From positions 362,637 through 426,636 of the forward strand of contig CAJINV010000001.1 of the NCBI GenBank assembly GCA_905178155.1: a DNA stretch of 64,000 nucleotides, written 5' to 3'. The notes beneath the pieces are model-generated. The model saw nothing but the letters and a program-made list of their open reading frames with translations. It searched no databases and had not been told where the DNA came from. The DNA comes from Amoebophrya sp. A120 (Eukaryota > Sar > Dinophyceae > Syndiniales > Amoebophryaceae). This document shows positions 21,069 to 32,400 of the stretch, piece by piece (within the stretch, counting starts at the first letter, position 1; every line of letters begins with the position of its first letter). The translations under genes were made by a program, and so were the position numbers.

Positions 21069-21600
21069 GTAGATGTACCTTACCTGTTCCTCGTTTGCTT
21101 TCTTTCGCAGTGATACGGATACCAGAAACGCTGCTGTAGACTCTTACCTTCCTTCCGCAGACCGACAAATCAAACTGAGAAAGGATGCCAACAAAAATGC
21201 AATCACACACACACGAAAACTACAATCAAGCATACAACGAAGATATCTTTCAGGACATGGACCAGCTGAGCTTGTCTACCAATCGCAAGCGGAATCGGAT
21301 TCAAAATCACAGAATTCGAACACGTAAGCAAGAGAACGACAGAAACACGTACTCGTGCCCCATTTGCAGGTCCAGGTGAAAGTGATGAACGAAAAAATGA
21401 CCTCCTGCGTACAACAACATGAATGTAGAAAAAGAAGGGTAGCGAAAAATCATGTGTGTGCTGTAGACTTTAGCATTAGACAAAAGTTTAATTTGTTGAG
21501 TGCAAAAATTTCTACCACGCAAAATGCGGACTATGTAGTGCTACAGTGTAGTTGACTCTACTCCTGTGTAAAACTAAAACTTCGAAAAGCCGGGTACTAT
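21069..21600. other. Intergenic, 532 bp, no gene seen
   Basis: This stretch lies upstream of the SPRY gene and downstream of the p25-alpha-like gene. Only short unsupported ORFs are visible, and no repeat or RNA gene is recognised. Confidence 0.5.
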
Positions 21601-23298
21601 TCAATCATTCGACCTTAGGGATTCTATGTGGTGCACTACTTGCACCTTTCTGCTATCCTGAAAGACACTGGTAGAGAATGCGGCGGCTATGGGTCTCTTC
21701 GGGTAGAGCGCGTTTCTCTCTTTCAAACGGGTCAGGAACCCATACAGCCGCTCCGTCGTGTTGGCGTACTCGAAGCTGTAGGGTGGTCGCGAGAAGGCGT
21801 GGATACCGGTGAGTGCGACTGCCTCCAGGAACCGCGGCCGGTTCAGGAGCGCGAGCTCGCTGCGGCACCCCGTCGCAGCCTTGTACTGCATCAAAACCTG
21901 GGGACGCTCGAGCAACGCCGGGTACACGCCGAGGGCCTTCATGCAGTTCAGGAACTGTTGGAAGTCCATCTTGTTCCGCCGGTCCTTGACCTGCACCTCG
22001 CCGTTGGCAAGGCCGTCGGTAATGGAGTAGGTGTTCATCTTGTACATGTTTTGGTCGGTGTCGTTCCGGATTTTCGCGACCCCTGTGACCATCTTGCGCA
22101 CCAGCTTTTCTTTCAAGGATGTTGACGCAACTGTCTTTCGGCTTCTCCGGGTACTAGTCGTGTTGTGTACTATGCCCTCCTCATCTTGATCTTCCTCATC
22201 TTCGAGGACATTATAGTCCTCACTGTTCATGACTGCGTCGCAGACCGCTACCCGTTCCGCCCTTTTCCTCAGCCCAAGCGCCTGATTTTTCACTCCTGCG
22301 CCGCAGTTCGTTCGCAGCTTTTCCTCTTTATTGCGGGACGTGAACGCGACGAACAGGGTGATCAAAAAGTCCTTGAAGTGTAAAAGAACCTCCACATCGA
22401 CCTCGTTTAGCCGTAGACTGTCGTCCGGCACGCAGGAAGTGGCGTACTCCGATTTTGGATAGCAGTGGAGTAACACATTCCGGAAAATCCGCTGCATGGT
22501 GCGATCCAGCATCGTGGAGGTGATTTTCTTCGAATAGACCGACGACGCAGTGGCCGCGGTCGGCGAAGGTTGTTGTAATGCGGAAGTTCGATCATGCGCC
22601 CTCAAGTCGCTTTCCGTTTTCTGCATCAGCGCGGCAGCGAGCCGGAGAGACAAGATCGCCAGAGCCTTGCAAAAAAGATCGAAAGACAACCGTAGCAAAC
22701 CGGGATCGCAGGTCGTTATCACCTTCGCGTGGATCAGATCCGCTTCTGCAATAGTCAGAAGCCCGGTGTTGGTCGACGCAGGGACGGGAGCAACAGTGGT
22801 TACTGCCTTATTGTTCCTGCCCTCTTTCCCACCAGCCTTTGAAGATGAACCCGGGGCTTCTCTTGGAGATCTCGGTGTAGAAGTCGATGATGATGAATTT
22901 GTATTTCCAAAGCTATTCCCGGCTACAACGTTCACGGTCGGCTTCTCAGCAACGAGGAGTCGCGCGTCCAAGAGCAGTTTGATCCACTTTTTGTTGCTCA
23001 TCCACTCCGTGTTAACGCGGTCGCCCAGGTTGCAATACCGCTCGAAGACCTCCCGGAGGAGCGGCGCCATTTTGTCGTCAATCAGCAAGTCGCCCAGCAA
23101 AATGCGCTGCTCTTGGTCGGTGACGTGCGAGGTGCTGTGTGTCGCGAGCGAGTGCGTCAGGTACGCCTCCAGCCGTCGCTGGAACTCGGGATTGCTGCTC
23201 CGCGCCACCGTCTCCGCGAAGAACGGCGCCTTCGTACCCCGGGCGAGGCGCATCGACTCCGAAAGATTCTGCGCCGACGGCGTGTGGGAGCACTGCAT
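21601..23298 (-). CDS. p25-alpha (TPPP)/EF-hand-like protein
   Basis: The frame gives 565 aa from the ATG at 23298. The segment at about residues 79-115 (LREVFERYCNLGDRVNTEWM, then KKWIKLLLDARLL) and the one at about 180-220 (LLTIAEADLIHAKVIT, then LRLSFDLFCKALAIL) follow the order seen in p25-alpha domains of tubulin-polymerisation-promoting proteins: an EF-hand-like helix pair, then the 'D-I/L-I-x-x-K-V' and 'F-x-x-F' elements. The linker between them is an inserted Ser/Gly-rich loop. A second weaker EF-like region is near MDFQQFLNCMKALGVYP. Such proteins bind microtubules and are common in flagellated protists, so a cytoskeletal or axonemal role is inferred. The frame is open to 23361, but there is only a GTG and a possible acceptor (AAAAACAG|GTGACC) there, so an upstream exon or a trans-splice site is possible. 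Confidence 0.5.
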   Translation of the reverse strand: MQCSHTPSAQNLSESMRLARGTKAPFFAETVARSSNPEFQRRLEAYLTHSLATHSTSHVTDQEQRILLGDLLIDDKMAPLLREVFERYCNLGDRVNTEWMSNKKWIKLLLDARLLVAEKPTVNVVAGNSFGNTNSSSSTSTPRSPREAPGSSSKAGGKEGRNNKAVTTVAPVPASTNTGLLTIAEADLIHAKVITTCDPGLLRLSFDLFCKALAILSLRLAAALMQKTESDLRAHDRTSALQQPSPTAATASSVYSKKITSTMLDRTMQRIFRNVLLHCYPKSEYATSCVPDDSLRLNEVDVEVLLHFKDFLITLFVAFTSRNKEEKLRTNCGAGVKNQALGLRKRAERVAVCDAVMNSEDYNVLEDEEDQDEEGIVHNTTSTRRSRKTVASTSLKEKLVRKMVTGVAKIRNDTDQNMYKMNTYSITDGLANGEVQVKDRRNKMDFQQFLNCMKALGVYPALLERPQVLMQYKAATGCRSELALLNRPRFLEAVALTGIHAFSRPPYSFEYANTTERLYGFLTRLKERNALYPKRPIAAAFSTSVFQDSRKVQVVHHIESLRSND

Positions 23299-23432
23299 GA
23301 AGACGCTCAGGCGGTCACCTGTTTTTCGTTTGGGAGATAAGATTGATAAAAAGATTTTCACTTAGAATTTGACACCACGCAAAGAAAAAGAAGAAGAACA
23401 AGTACAACCTACAACATGCATAAATCAAAGTT

Positions 23433-26400
23433 TTAAAGTGATAAAGTACTCATGCGCTTGTTCCCCCGCCCAGCCGCAATGTCCTTTTTGTGCAGCAGCG
23501 TTACCAAACTCGCGGCCTTCGGTGTCGTTTGCAGATGCGCCTGCACCATAGACCAGCGCTGCGACTGCGGTAACTCGTAAAACGCGTGCAATCCGTTGAC
23601 TTCCGTCAGCATCTCGCCCAGGCTCTTCCGTGGCTGCTGCGCGCTGTCAGGTGGAAGGTTGGTGTGCTGTGTGGACGGAGTGCGCGTCTCAGGCTCGCGT
23701 GCTGGAAGTGGTCCACCTCGGGGGACGGGCACTGGTTCTGTCGTGGCGATGCTGGTCGGTGGCGACCTGCGTCCGCCTCCACCGGGGATGTTGGTCAGGA
23801 TCTCGGTAGCGGAAGTTTCCGAAAACAGAAACGGCTGTTTCTTTTGTTGAACGAGTTGAGCTTCTTGTTCCTCGTCTCTAGCAGTTGCTGTGTCTCCTTC
23901 TTCCACCTCCTGCCGTTGTTGCAACACCGAACAAGCCGCACCACAATCCGCGTCTTCCATAGGCGAGAAGCTGAACACGAGGGAATCTTCCAAGTGGTTC
24001 AATGCTTCCTGCTCCACGGTGCCCGTGGACCCTCTTTCGTCCTCGTCGTCAACCGACGTGTCCATGGAGAAAACTCCGAATTGCGGCACCAAAGACCCCA
24101 GCTCGTCGTCAAAGCTGCTGGACGCGGATGACGAAGAGGACGCGAGTTCCGAGGAAACGCCTTGCTGGTGCTCGTTTTCGCACAAAATGTTCAACGTGTA
24201 GCGGTATTTGCTGTGGCTAGAATGAGCGGCACCAATATCGGAAGATAGAGATACCGGTTCTGCAACATCGTTCCTTTCTTCATCCTCCACTTCCAGCGCC
24301 GTACAGTAGCCGCTTCCCTGGCGGGAGGAGCGGCAGGTGAATACGCTGTTGTAGCCGTCTTGCTCCTCCTCGTCGTCGAAAGTGCTAGGATAATAATCCT
24401 CGTCGTCCGAAGAGGAAGACTCACTCGTCGTGCTGTTGTAGTAGAGAAACGACGGCGAAGTTGTGGAGGTTTGTTCTGCTCCTCCACTAGAAGCACTAGA
24501 CGCTCCTGACATCCCGGCTGCGTAGCTTCTCGTGGGTACCACCTCGCCTTCTTCCATTACTTTCTCCCCTCGCTCGGTCATGCGGAATTCACTCTTCCCG
24601 ACCCGGGTGGTCCTCCGCTTCAGCGCTTCTTGCAGCCCGTCCGCCAGAGTGCCAGTGCGATCGCCGATCAACTGCATGCGTTTCTGCGTCGCCGTCCTCT
24701 TGAAGATGGACCCGCGAGACGTGATCTTTCCGGCGCTCTGAAACATCACTTTGGCTTTCGGTTTTGCCGCGGGTTTTTCTTCTACTTGATTTATAGGCGT
24801 AGCCATCGCAGCGGAGGATCTCGTCGTACTACTACTGCTCGGTAGAAGAAGTTCTTCCTCAACTAGTCCACTTCTCCGGCCCCCTCCATCCACCCGCTGC
24901 GCGAGCCCTTCGACCTCGTCTTGCAGCAACGCCGCGCGCGCGCCGAGGTCATCCAGCGAACCGCGGAACGGTTCCACTTCCAACGTAGTGGAATTGAATT
25001 TACGCAGGTTTTCTTCCAAACTCTGGGCGTCAAACAGCAGTTGATTCAGCTCCACGGCCGAGCTGCGGACGGCCTGCTTGACACTCTCCCGGTTTTCCTC
25101 GACAATGTCGTCCGAGTCCAGAATCTTTTGCGCGATCTGGTTCTGCGCCTCCTCGAGGAGGGGCAGTAAAGCCTCGGCGTCCGCAAGGTTGCCGCTTTCC
25201 TCGGCTTCTTCGATGGCCTGCATCAGCTGCGAAAACCGGCGCATCGCCGGATCCTGCAGAACCCGCTGCAGGGCGGAGGTAGAGGTGGCAGCTTCTGGAG
25301 CGGCGACGGACGGGGTGTACTGTTGTTCCGCCGGTTGTTCTTCAGCTGGAAGTTGCTGTAAAAAATCTTCACCATTAGTGACTACATCATAGCTGTTCTT
25401 GTCGGGGCTGGGCTGCTCTAATGTCTTTGTACTGATAGCTGTTTTGCGTTCTTCAGAGCTTTGCGTTTGCCTCGTTTGGGTGGAAAAGACCAGGTCAAAG
25501 TCCGTGTTCTGTGGATCGTCAAAAATTCCGAGTTGTAGTTCTTCAGGCCGCTGCTCATCCTGGTCCTCACGAGCCACATCATCCAGATTCCCGGTGTCAA
25601 CAACAGCAACGGTTTTGTTTGTCCGCTGCGACTGCCACTTTCGCATCAGTTGCTCGTACATCTCGTCTTTGGTTAAGGGACGTCTAGCGGGCGTGTTGCT
25701 GCTTGCAGAAACATTGCTCGGCCGGGCTGGCGTCTTCGTGGGCGCAGGCTTTTCGACCACCTGCTGCAACCCGGGCGGGCGGTTTGGCTTTTGTGAATGC
25801 GCAGCGGCTGCGGCCTGTCGCGACTTTCGGACAACTTCGCTGAACGGCGGTGGTGAGGGTTCCGACGATGCGGGTTGCTGTGCCGAAGTAGGGGTCGTCG
25901 ACCCGGACGAGCCCGAAGTAGACGCTGCGCTCAACCGGTCGTTGATGTCCGCAAAAATGTTTTGGTTCCCCGCGCCAACCATCTTATCCGAGACCCTTGC
26001 CAATTTCTCGGCGTCGCCGACTCTACTTTCTGCGCTCCCTTTCAACGCAGCAGCGAGCTCCTGTTTTTCCTGGCTCTGCCGCCTCTGCTCCTCCTCGAGC
26101 GTCTTTCTCCTCGCGCGCTCTTCCGCCAGCGACTTCAGCCGCTCCACCTTCTGAGGAATGGTGAGTGTGGCCTCTTCGGCCGGGTCGAGTACTAGCGCCT
26201 CAGTTGTAGAGGTAGACATGGATGCTTTCTTGCTGCTCGAGGATTTTTTCGGCGGCTGCTGGCCTTTGTCGTCGACTGGAGGTGCGCTGTCCTGCGATGC
26301 CCCGATTGAGTCCTTGCTCTTAGAGGAAGATCTTCTGGTGCCCGAAACTGGTGCCTGGCGCTCAACGACGTCCGTTGTAGCAGCATTCATTCGGGTTGTT

Positions 26401-29400
26401 GTATCTGCCGGCTCGTCTAGAAGAGTAGTCGTTGACTTCTTTGAAGTTTGTGGAGTTGTGGTAGTTCCAGGCCGACCTTCCAGATCCGCTCCCGTGCCAC
26501 GCTTTTCACTCGATCCGCTTCCGCGCGAAGCGCTGGTGATATCCATCCTTTCCTCAACCGGTGCCGGAAAGCGTGACACATTTCGACTCGCCTTGGAACT
26601 TGTGTCGACATAAACATCGCCTTGAAGAGTTTGACTTGGAGCTGCAGTACTCCTACCTCTTGGTGTTGAAGATCTCGCCACACGACCTACCGCTGTCTGT
26701 TCCTCTCCTCTTCGCTTGTTGCCCGGAGATGAACTCCTGCCCGGCCGGGTCAAGCTCGACCCCCTCGGAGTGAGGATCTGCTCCTCGCTCCCACCGATCC
26801 GCACCGTTCTCTCAATGCTTGCCGTGCCACCCCGACTTGTTTTCGATGAACTGGTTTTTTTGCTCGGCGGCCGACGAAGGTCAATTTCACTACTGGACGT
26901 TGTGTCCTTCGAGTCCCTCAGATCTTCGTACGAGCTCCTGCTCGGCCGAGATCGCTCAACATCTGCCTGCGATGTCCCGCCACGCGTAGTTGTGTTGGAC
27001 CTTTTGGTCCTGTCCGTGGTCTCTTCACTGCTCCCGCGGCTGGTTTTCCTTCGTAGAATGGAAATCGGTCCTGCCGGAGCGGTTTCGCGGTACATCGTGT
27101 CCGTCATGGTTCTCTGTTTCACGACGACATGATCGGGAACTACATCCATCGGTTGTATGACCACACGTTGTTGTTCTTCCCCGCCTCTACTTCTAGCCTG
27201 GGCGCTCGCTGGTCGTCTACTCTGGCTTGCTGTCACACTGCCTCCGGGCGACGTTGTTACAGACCCAGAAGCAGCATCGTCGCGCGACCGAACCGAAACA
27301 GGATAAAGCGGCTGTTCCGATTGGTGTCCCATCCTTTGAGAGGACGACGCCGCCCGTAGTGGTGGAGCGGACAAATTCCGAACTACTTTCACCGAGGGTT
27401 TGGAATACAGTCCGCTATCATCCTCCGCATTGAACTCCGTGTTTCTTTCCTTATGGTTTTTCACCGCTTCCGGCGTCCGCGCAACCCGCGCGTAGTATTT
27501 CGACGCTTTCTGCTGCCTCGTTTGCGCACTCGTCGGTTTGTTAGATCCGAACGCAGGTTTGATCTTGGGCGATCTCCCTGGCGAAGAAAGCGGCGACTTT
27601 GTAGCTCCTGCACCCGCCACCTGTTTTGGCATGCTCAACTCCATCAATCGGGGGGAAAGCTGCGGCGTAGTTACGGACGGGGGTTCCTGCTGTATCGAAG
27701 AATCGACTTCAATGGAAGTGGTGTCAAAATCGACGTCTTCGAGGTTCATCTTTCCGGTGCTTGCTTGGGTTGTTCCGAGCAGCTGCCGCAAAGGATATCT
27801 CTCCGTGCCCAAATCCACCGGCGATTGGATCGGCAAAGACCGGGCTGGCGACCGGGAAGCTGCTCTCAATTTCGATTTCCTTTTCAAGCTCGGCCTTTGT
27901 TCTCCACCAGCCGCAGCAGCTTCGACCTCTTCCACACGGAAGTCCACCACGGCCGGGGTTCTCCGGCTTCTCCCCCGAGTTGTAGACGTTGCAGTTCTTG
28001 GCGCTGCTGTCTGACGCGACGTCGTTCTTGCGGAGGAGAAGATCTGGCGACTCGGCGGAATCATCGCCGCTGCACCTCCCGGCGCCCCCGGCGGTCGCAC
28101 GAGTCGCAGGTCCGCTGTCAAGTCTTCCTCCTCATTTGCAGCCCCCCTGCTGCGGACTCGCACGACCGGCGAGAGGCTGGCCCGCTTCGAAGTCGCCGGG
28201 GTGAGGGAGCGTGAAGTTACGCCTCGTCGTCCCCGCGGCGTAGCACTTCTGGAGCGATCCGGACTGGAGGGGAGACGAATGCCGCTGACCATGCTGACCT
28301 CGCTGTTCTCACTGTGCGCGGAACGGTCCCGTTTCCGCGAGGAGGCCGTGTGCGTCAACAAGCGTTCCTGCGCGGAAAGCTCCCGCAGTTCCGAACGAAT
28401 GTGATCCTTGTTTCTCGTCTCAGGAGAGGAGACACGAACGGATGGACTTCTGGACGTCGCCAGTGGCCGCGTAGAAGTGTCACCCCGACTAGCGCCGGCC
28501 CTTCCTTTGCCGCGGATCGTCTTCTTCTTGGACGAAGGCCGGAAGGATTTCTTTTTCTTCCTCGGAAAAACAGCGGTCGAGACTTTATTTTCGTGCGACT
28601 CTCCGGTCGCTCTTCGAGGGGATGGAGATGATTTTACCACCGAAGACGAGCTACTTTTCCCCCTCAGTGTCCTTTTCCATGAACCAGATCGCTTCTCCTT
28701 CTGTTCGTCTTCCCGCAACTGTGCGTCAACCTGCTGCAGAACGTCGGATAAAGCCGCACGCTTTTTCGATGCTTTCCGCGGGGTACTTTTCAGTGGAGTC
28801 ACGCTGCCCGGCGGAGTAGTGACAACTGCTGGCGGCGTGACTGAGCGCGATGCCGTTCTCATACCGCCTTTCGCGCTTGTTGTCCGCACCGACGGGGGTG
28901 CCAGAACTCGCTGCGGAGTGGATTTGCTGTAGGAGTCCTGCTCGCGGTCTGGTGTTGATGTTGTGCTCTTCTTCTTGCGCTCCTGCAGATCCGTTGCAAC
29001 ATCTTTCACCATTGTAGTATGCTCTCGAGGAAGTTCCCCAATAGGATCTACCGGATCCAAGCTGGCTACGCGCCGGCTCGCCGCCACGTCGACGTTTGTG
29101 CTTCGCGGCGTGCTGACCGTTCGGGTGGAAATCGGGGTTGCCGTTCCCATCTGCAACAAATTCGTTGACAGCGGCTTGATGCCCTGTTGCTGCACCCACT
29201 TGTGATAGGAGAGGGTGGATGGCTGCTGCTGTGTTGATACTCCTGATCGCTTATCCTTACCGGCTTCTGCTCTTGCTTGTTTATTCGCCGTGGTCTCACC
29301 AATTTTCGTCTCCATCTCAAACCTACTAGTATCGGAGGACCCCGACGCGCTGGCAACGTCGTCCGACGAGGTTCCTCCGCCAACATTTTTATCGCGGCTG

Positions 29401-32400
29401 GAAGGAAGCTGCACGGGCTGGACTACCGGCGCAGTCAGCTGCGGTGGAGTCATCTGCTTGTTCGTCGGCATCACCTTCGTGTCCAATCGCTCCACGACAA
29501 CTGGTGGCTGGGATGTCTGCTTCTTGGGTTGTGATGAAGATGCTTTTGCTCGTGGTTCTTGTTCCTCGTCTCCCACCTCAGAGGCGATGAGCGAAGCCGT
29601 CGCGACAGGTTCCTCGAACCCGGATTCTAGCGTCGTGAGCGAAGACGTGGGAGCGGCGGCAGCGGCGGCCGACTGCGGCTCTACGTTGATCGAGAAGGAA
29701 GATCTTTCTTGCTTTGAAGATGACCTCTTGTTTTCCTCGTTTCTCGTATTCACTGGCGCCGGCGAGGGGGCCCGCGGAGTGGACAGAAACTGGCGCATCA
29801 TATGCGCCTGTGGCGACAGAACTTTCAGATCTACCTTTTCTTGCTCGGCAAGGCTGCTCTCCACGCCGACCACCCCGGTGATTCGCGCAGTATCAAGAAC
29901 CCCGGCACGACGTAATGTAGTTTCTCCTCGCCCACTCTGGTGGTCCCGTGTCACTTTTAACACCGATGGAGTTGTAAGTCCGGGGAAAGCGTAGGAAGGT
30001 TTCTCAACAGCAGCTGAGGACATGTTGCTCGTCCTGGCCATCGCAGAAGTCGTGGTCAGAGAAGCTACAACCGGTGGTTGCAGCGACAATGCTCTTCCAC
30101 TGTTCCGGGTGTCGTTGATGTTGACACCCGGCAATGACAAAGTGATCCGTGGCGACCAGACTTCCGTCGCCCGCAATGTGGTGTCGCGACTTGGGGTGAT
30201 TGCGCGCGGCGGGGTCGCTAGCCCAAGGTTGATCCGCGCCTTCGACTTGTGCTCTTCAATGATACTGATGATCTCCTGCTTTCGTTGCGAAAACTTGTTC
30301 CCTGACTTCTTTTGCGCCGCTCGGAGAAACTCCTCTCTTGGCGGAGGATCTAGCTGCGTAGAGGCTCCGGACACCGAAAAAGTAGCGCTGTTCTTTGAGG
30401 CAGAACTCATATTTGTTCGCTCGCTGACTTTAGTGCCAGTTGCAACTCGCGACGCGCGGGTTGAAAGCAATCGGCCCATCGTCGCCGGCTGCTGAAGTTT
30501 TCTTTCGAAATCCGGTGCGATTTTGAGCAGCTGTGGAGACACTAAAGGCTTTTTCGGGGGCATGGTTTGAGAACGGAACCTGCTGTCTGGCACGGCGTCG
30601 TTCACACCTGGCCGCTCTTCAGAACTACTGCTGTCGGTAACGACAAGCGACTTCTTGAACAGCTGCGCAGGGACGAAGGGCTTCTTTTCAGACGGCCGTT
30701 GTTCTGGCGACGATCTCTTCCTTACACTGCTATCTCTCTGTTGCTTCTCCGACGCGGGTCGTTCTTCGGCACTGCTGTTGCCAGAAGTAGAGGACTGAGG
30801 CTTCTTGAAGACGAATTGCGACGCCGCGAAAGACTTCTTCGGTGGGGGCTGAGATTTCGATTTGGTGCTGCGATTCTCCTGCCTTGCAACTACTTGTTCG
30901 ACCGGTTCCATGTCGGAGCTGCTGTCAGAGCCTACAACTTGTGATTTATTCTTGAGGAACTTCTGTGCCGTACTAGTTGCAGCTACTGGCTTTGTCGCGC
31001 GCGATGGGGATGATCTTGCGCTGCTGCTTGCGGGTCTTGTTCCTGCAACCACCACCTCCTCAGAGCTGCTGTCGGTCGAGGGAGCCTGCCTTGCGGGTTT
31101 TTGTTTCGGCTTCTCTGCTTTCCGCTCCACAGAGTCCTCCAATAACAACGTGCTTCTGTCGTCCTTTTTACTCGTGCGTCTGGGCTGCTGTATTAAACTC
31201 GCGGGAGAGGCGAATCTGCTGGCCGGGAGGTTCATCTTGGCGAGAACTTCCGCAACCATGTTATCGGAAGAAGAAGAGGAAACTTCATGATCCTTTTCGA
31301 TCGGTGTGACGAAGGGGATGCGTTCCTCGGCTTGCTTTCTGTTGCTAGTAGTGTCTTCTGTCGCCGTACTTCCTTTCGGCTTCGTTGCAGTTGGCACAAA
31401 TCCGCTACGGTAAATCTGGGCTCTCTCCTTCTCCGCGTCTCGCTGCGCCCGGGCGTAATCGATAGACTGCACCTGCAGGGAAGGAGCACGGAGCCCATGA
31501 GCATCTTCTGATGTTGAAGATGAAGATTCACTTTCATCAATCGCGCGTGCCCCCGGCCGCACTTGCTGCAAAAACTGCTTAGCGCGCGGGAAGTCGCTAT
31601 CGGAGGCGGGCATGATCGTCGGTTTCTTCTCTATCGGCTTGTTTGCAACTTCGCTCTTCGGAACGTCAGAACCGCGTGAAGATTTTAATGATTCTTGGCC
31701 AATGGACGCACCTGCAACATCAAGCGAAGCAGTCGCATCTCCTCGCAGCGAGTATCTCGCTGTCGTCTGAAGCCGGCGCGGCGTTGTGACGTTATTGTTC
31801 TCTATCGGAGCAGGTGCGGTCGTGTCTCGCTCCTGCGAGCTTCCACTCCGCAATTTTGGAACTCTCAGTGAAGCAGCAGCGCCGCGTTCCTGATACACCG
31901 TTTGTTCTATTTGCGGCGAAGTAGTTTTTGCAGAATCCAGAGCCGGCGCTTTCTGCTGGTCTTTGTTCCCATTGCCAACAGTTGTACCCGGACGGCGCAT
32001 GTCGGGCGGAGACGGCGGCGCGGACGCGGTGAAGAAGTCCCGGACTCCAGACTGCTTCTTCCCCGTATCAGTCACCACGCCTGTTGGCGGTGGCGGACTT
32101 GTTCCCCTGTCTTTGAATTGTGATGTGCTCTGGAGGCGGTGACTTGAGGTAAATCTGTCTTCCTCCGTAACACTCGTGACCACGACGAGGGCAGGTGACA
32201 TAGGATCCTGCTTCGCCACGGCACTGGTTTGCCTACTGACACTGGCGGACGGCGTTGGTCTCCCTGAAGATGCCGGTTGCTGTACGGGTAAACTGGTCGA
32301 GGGGAACAAAGCCGCGCCCGAGGATTTTTTCGTCTCTGGCTTCACCACTTCATCTTCCGCAGCTGACGTGTCTGTATCTTCGATGGTGGCACCAGGACCT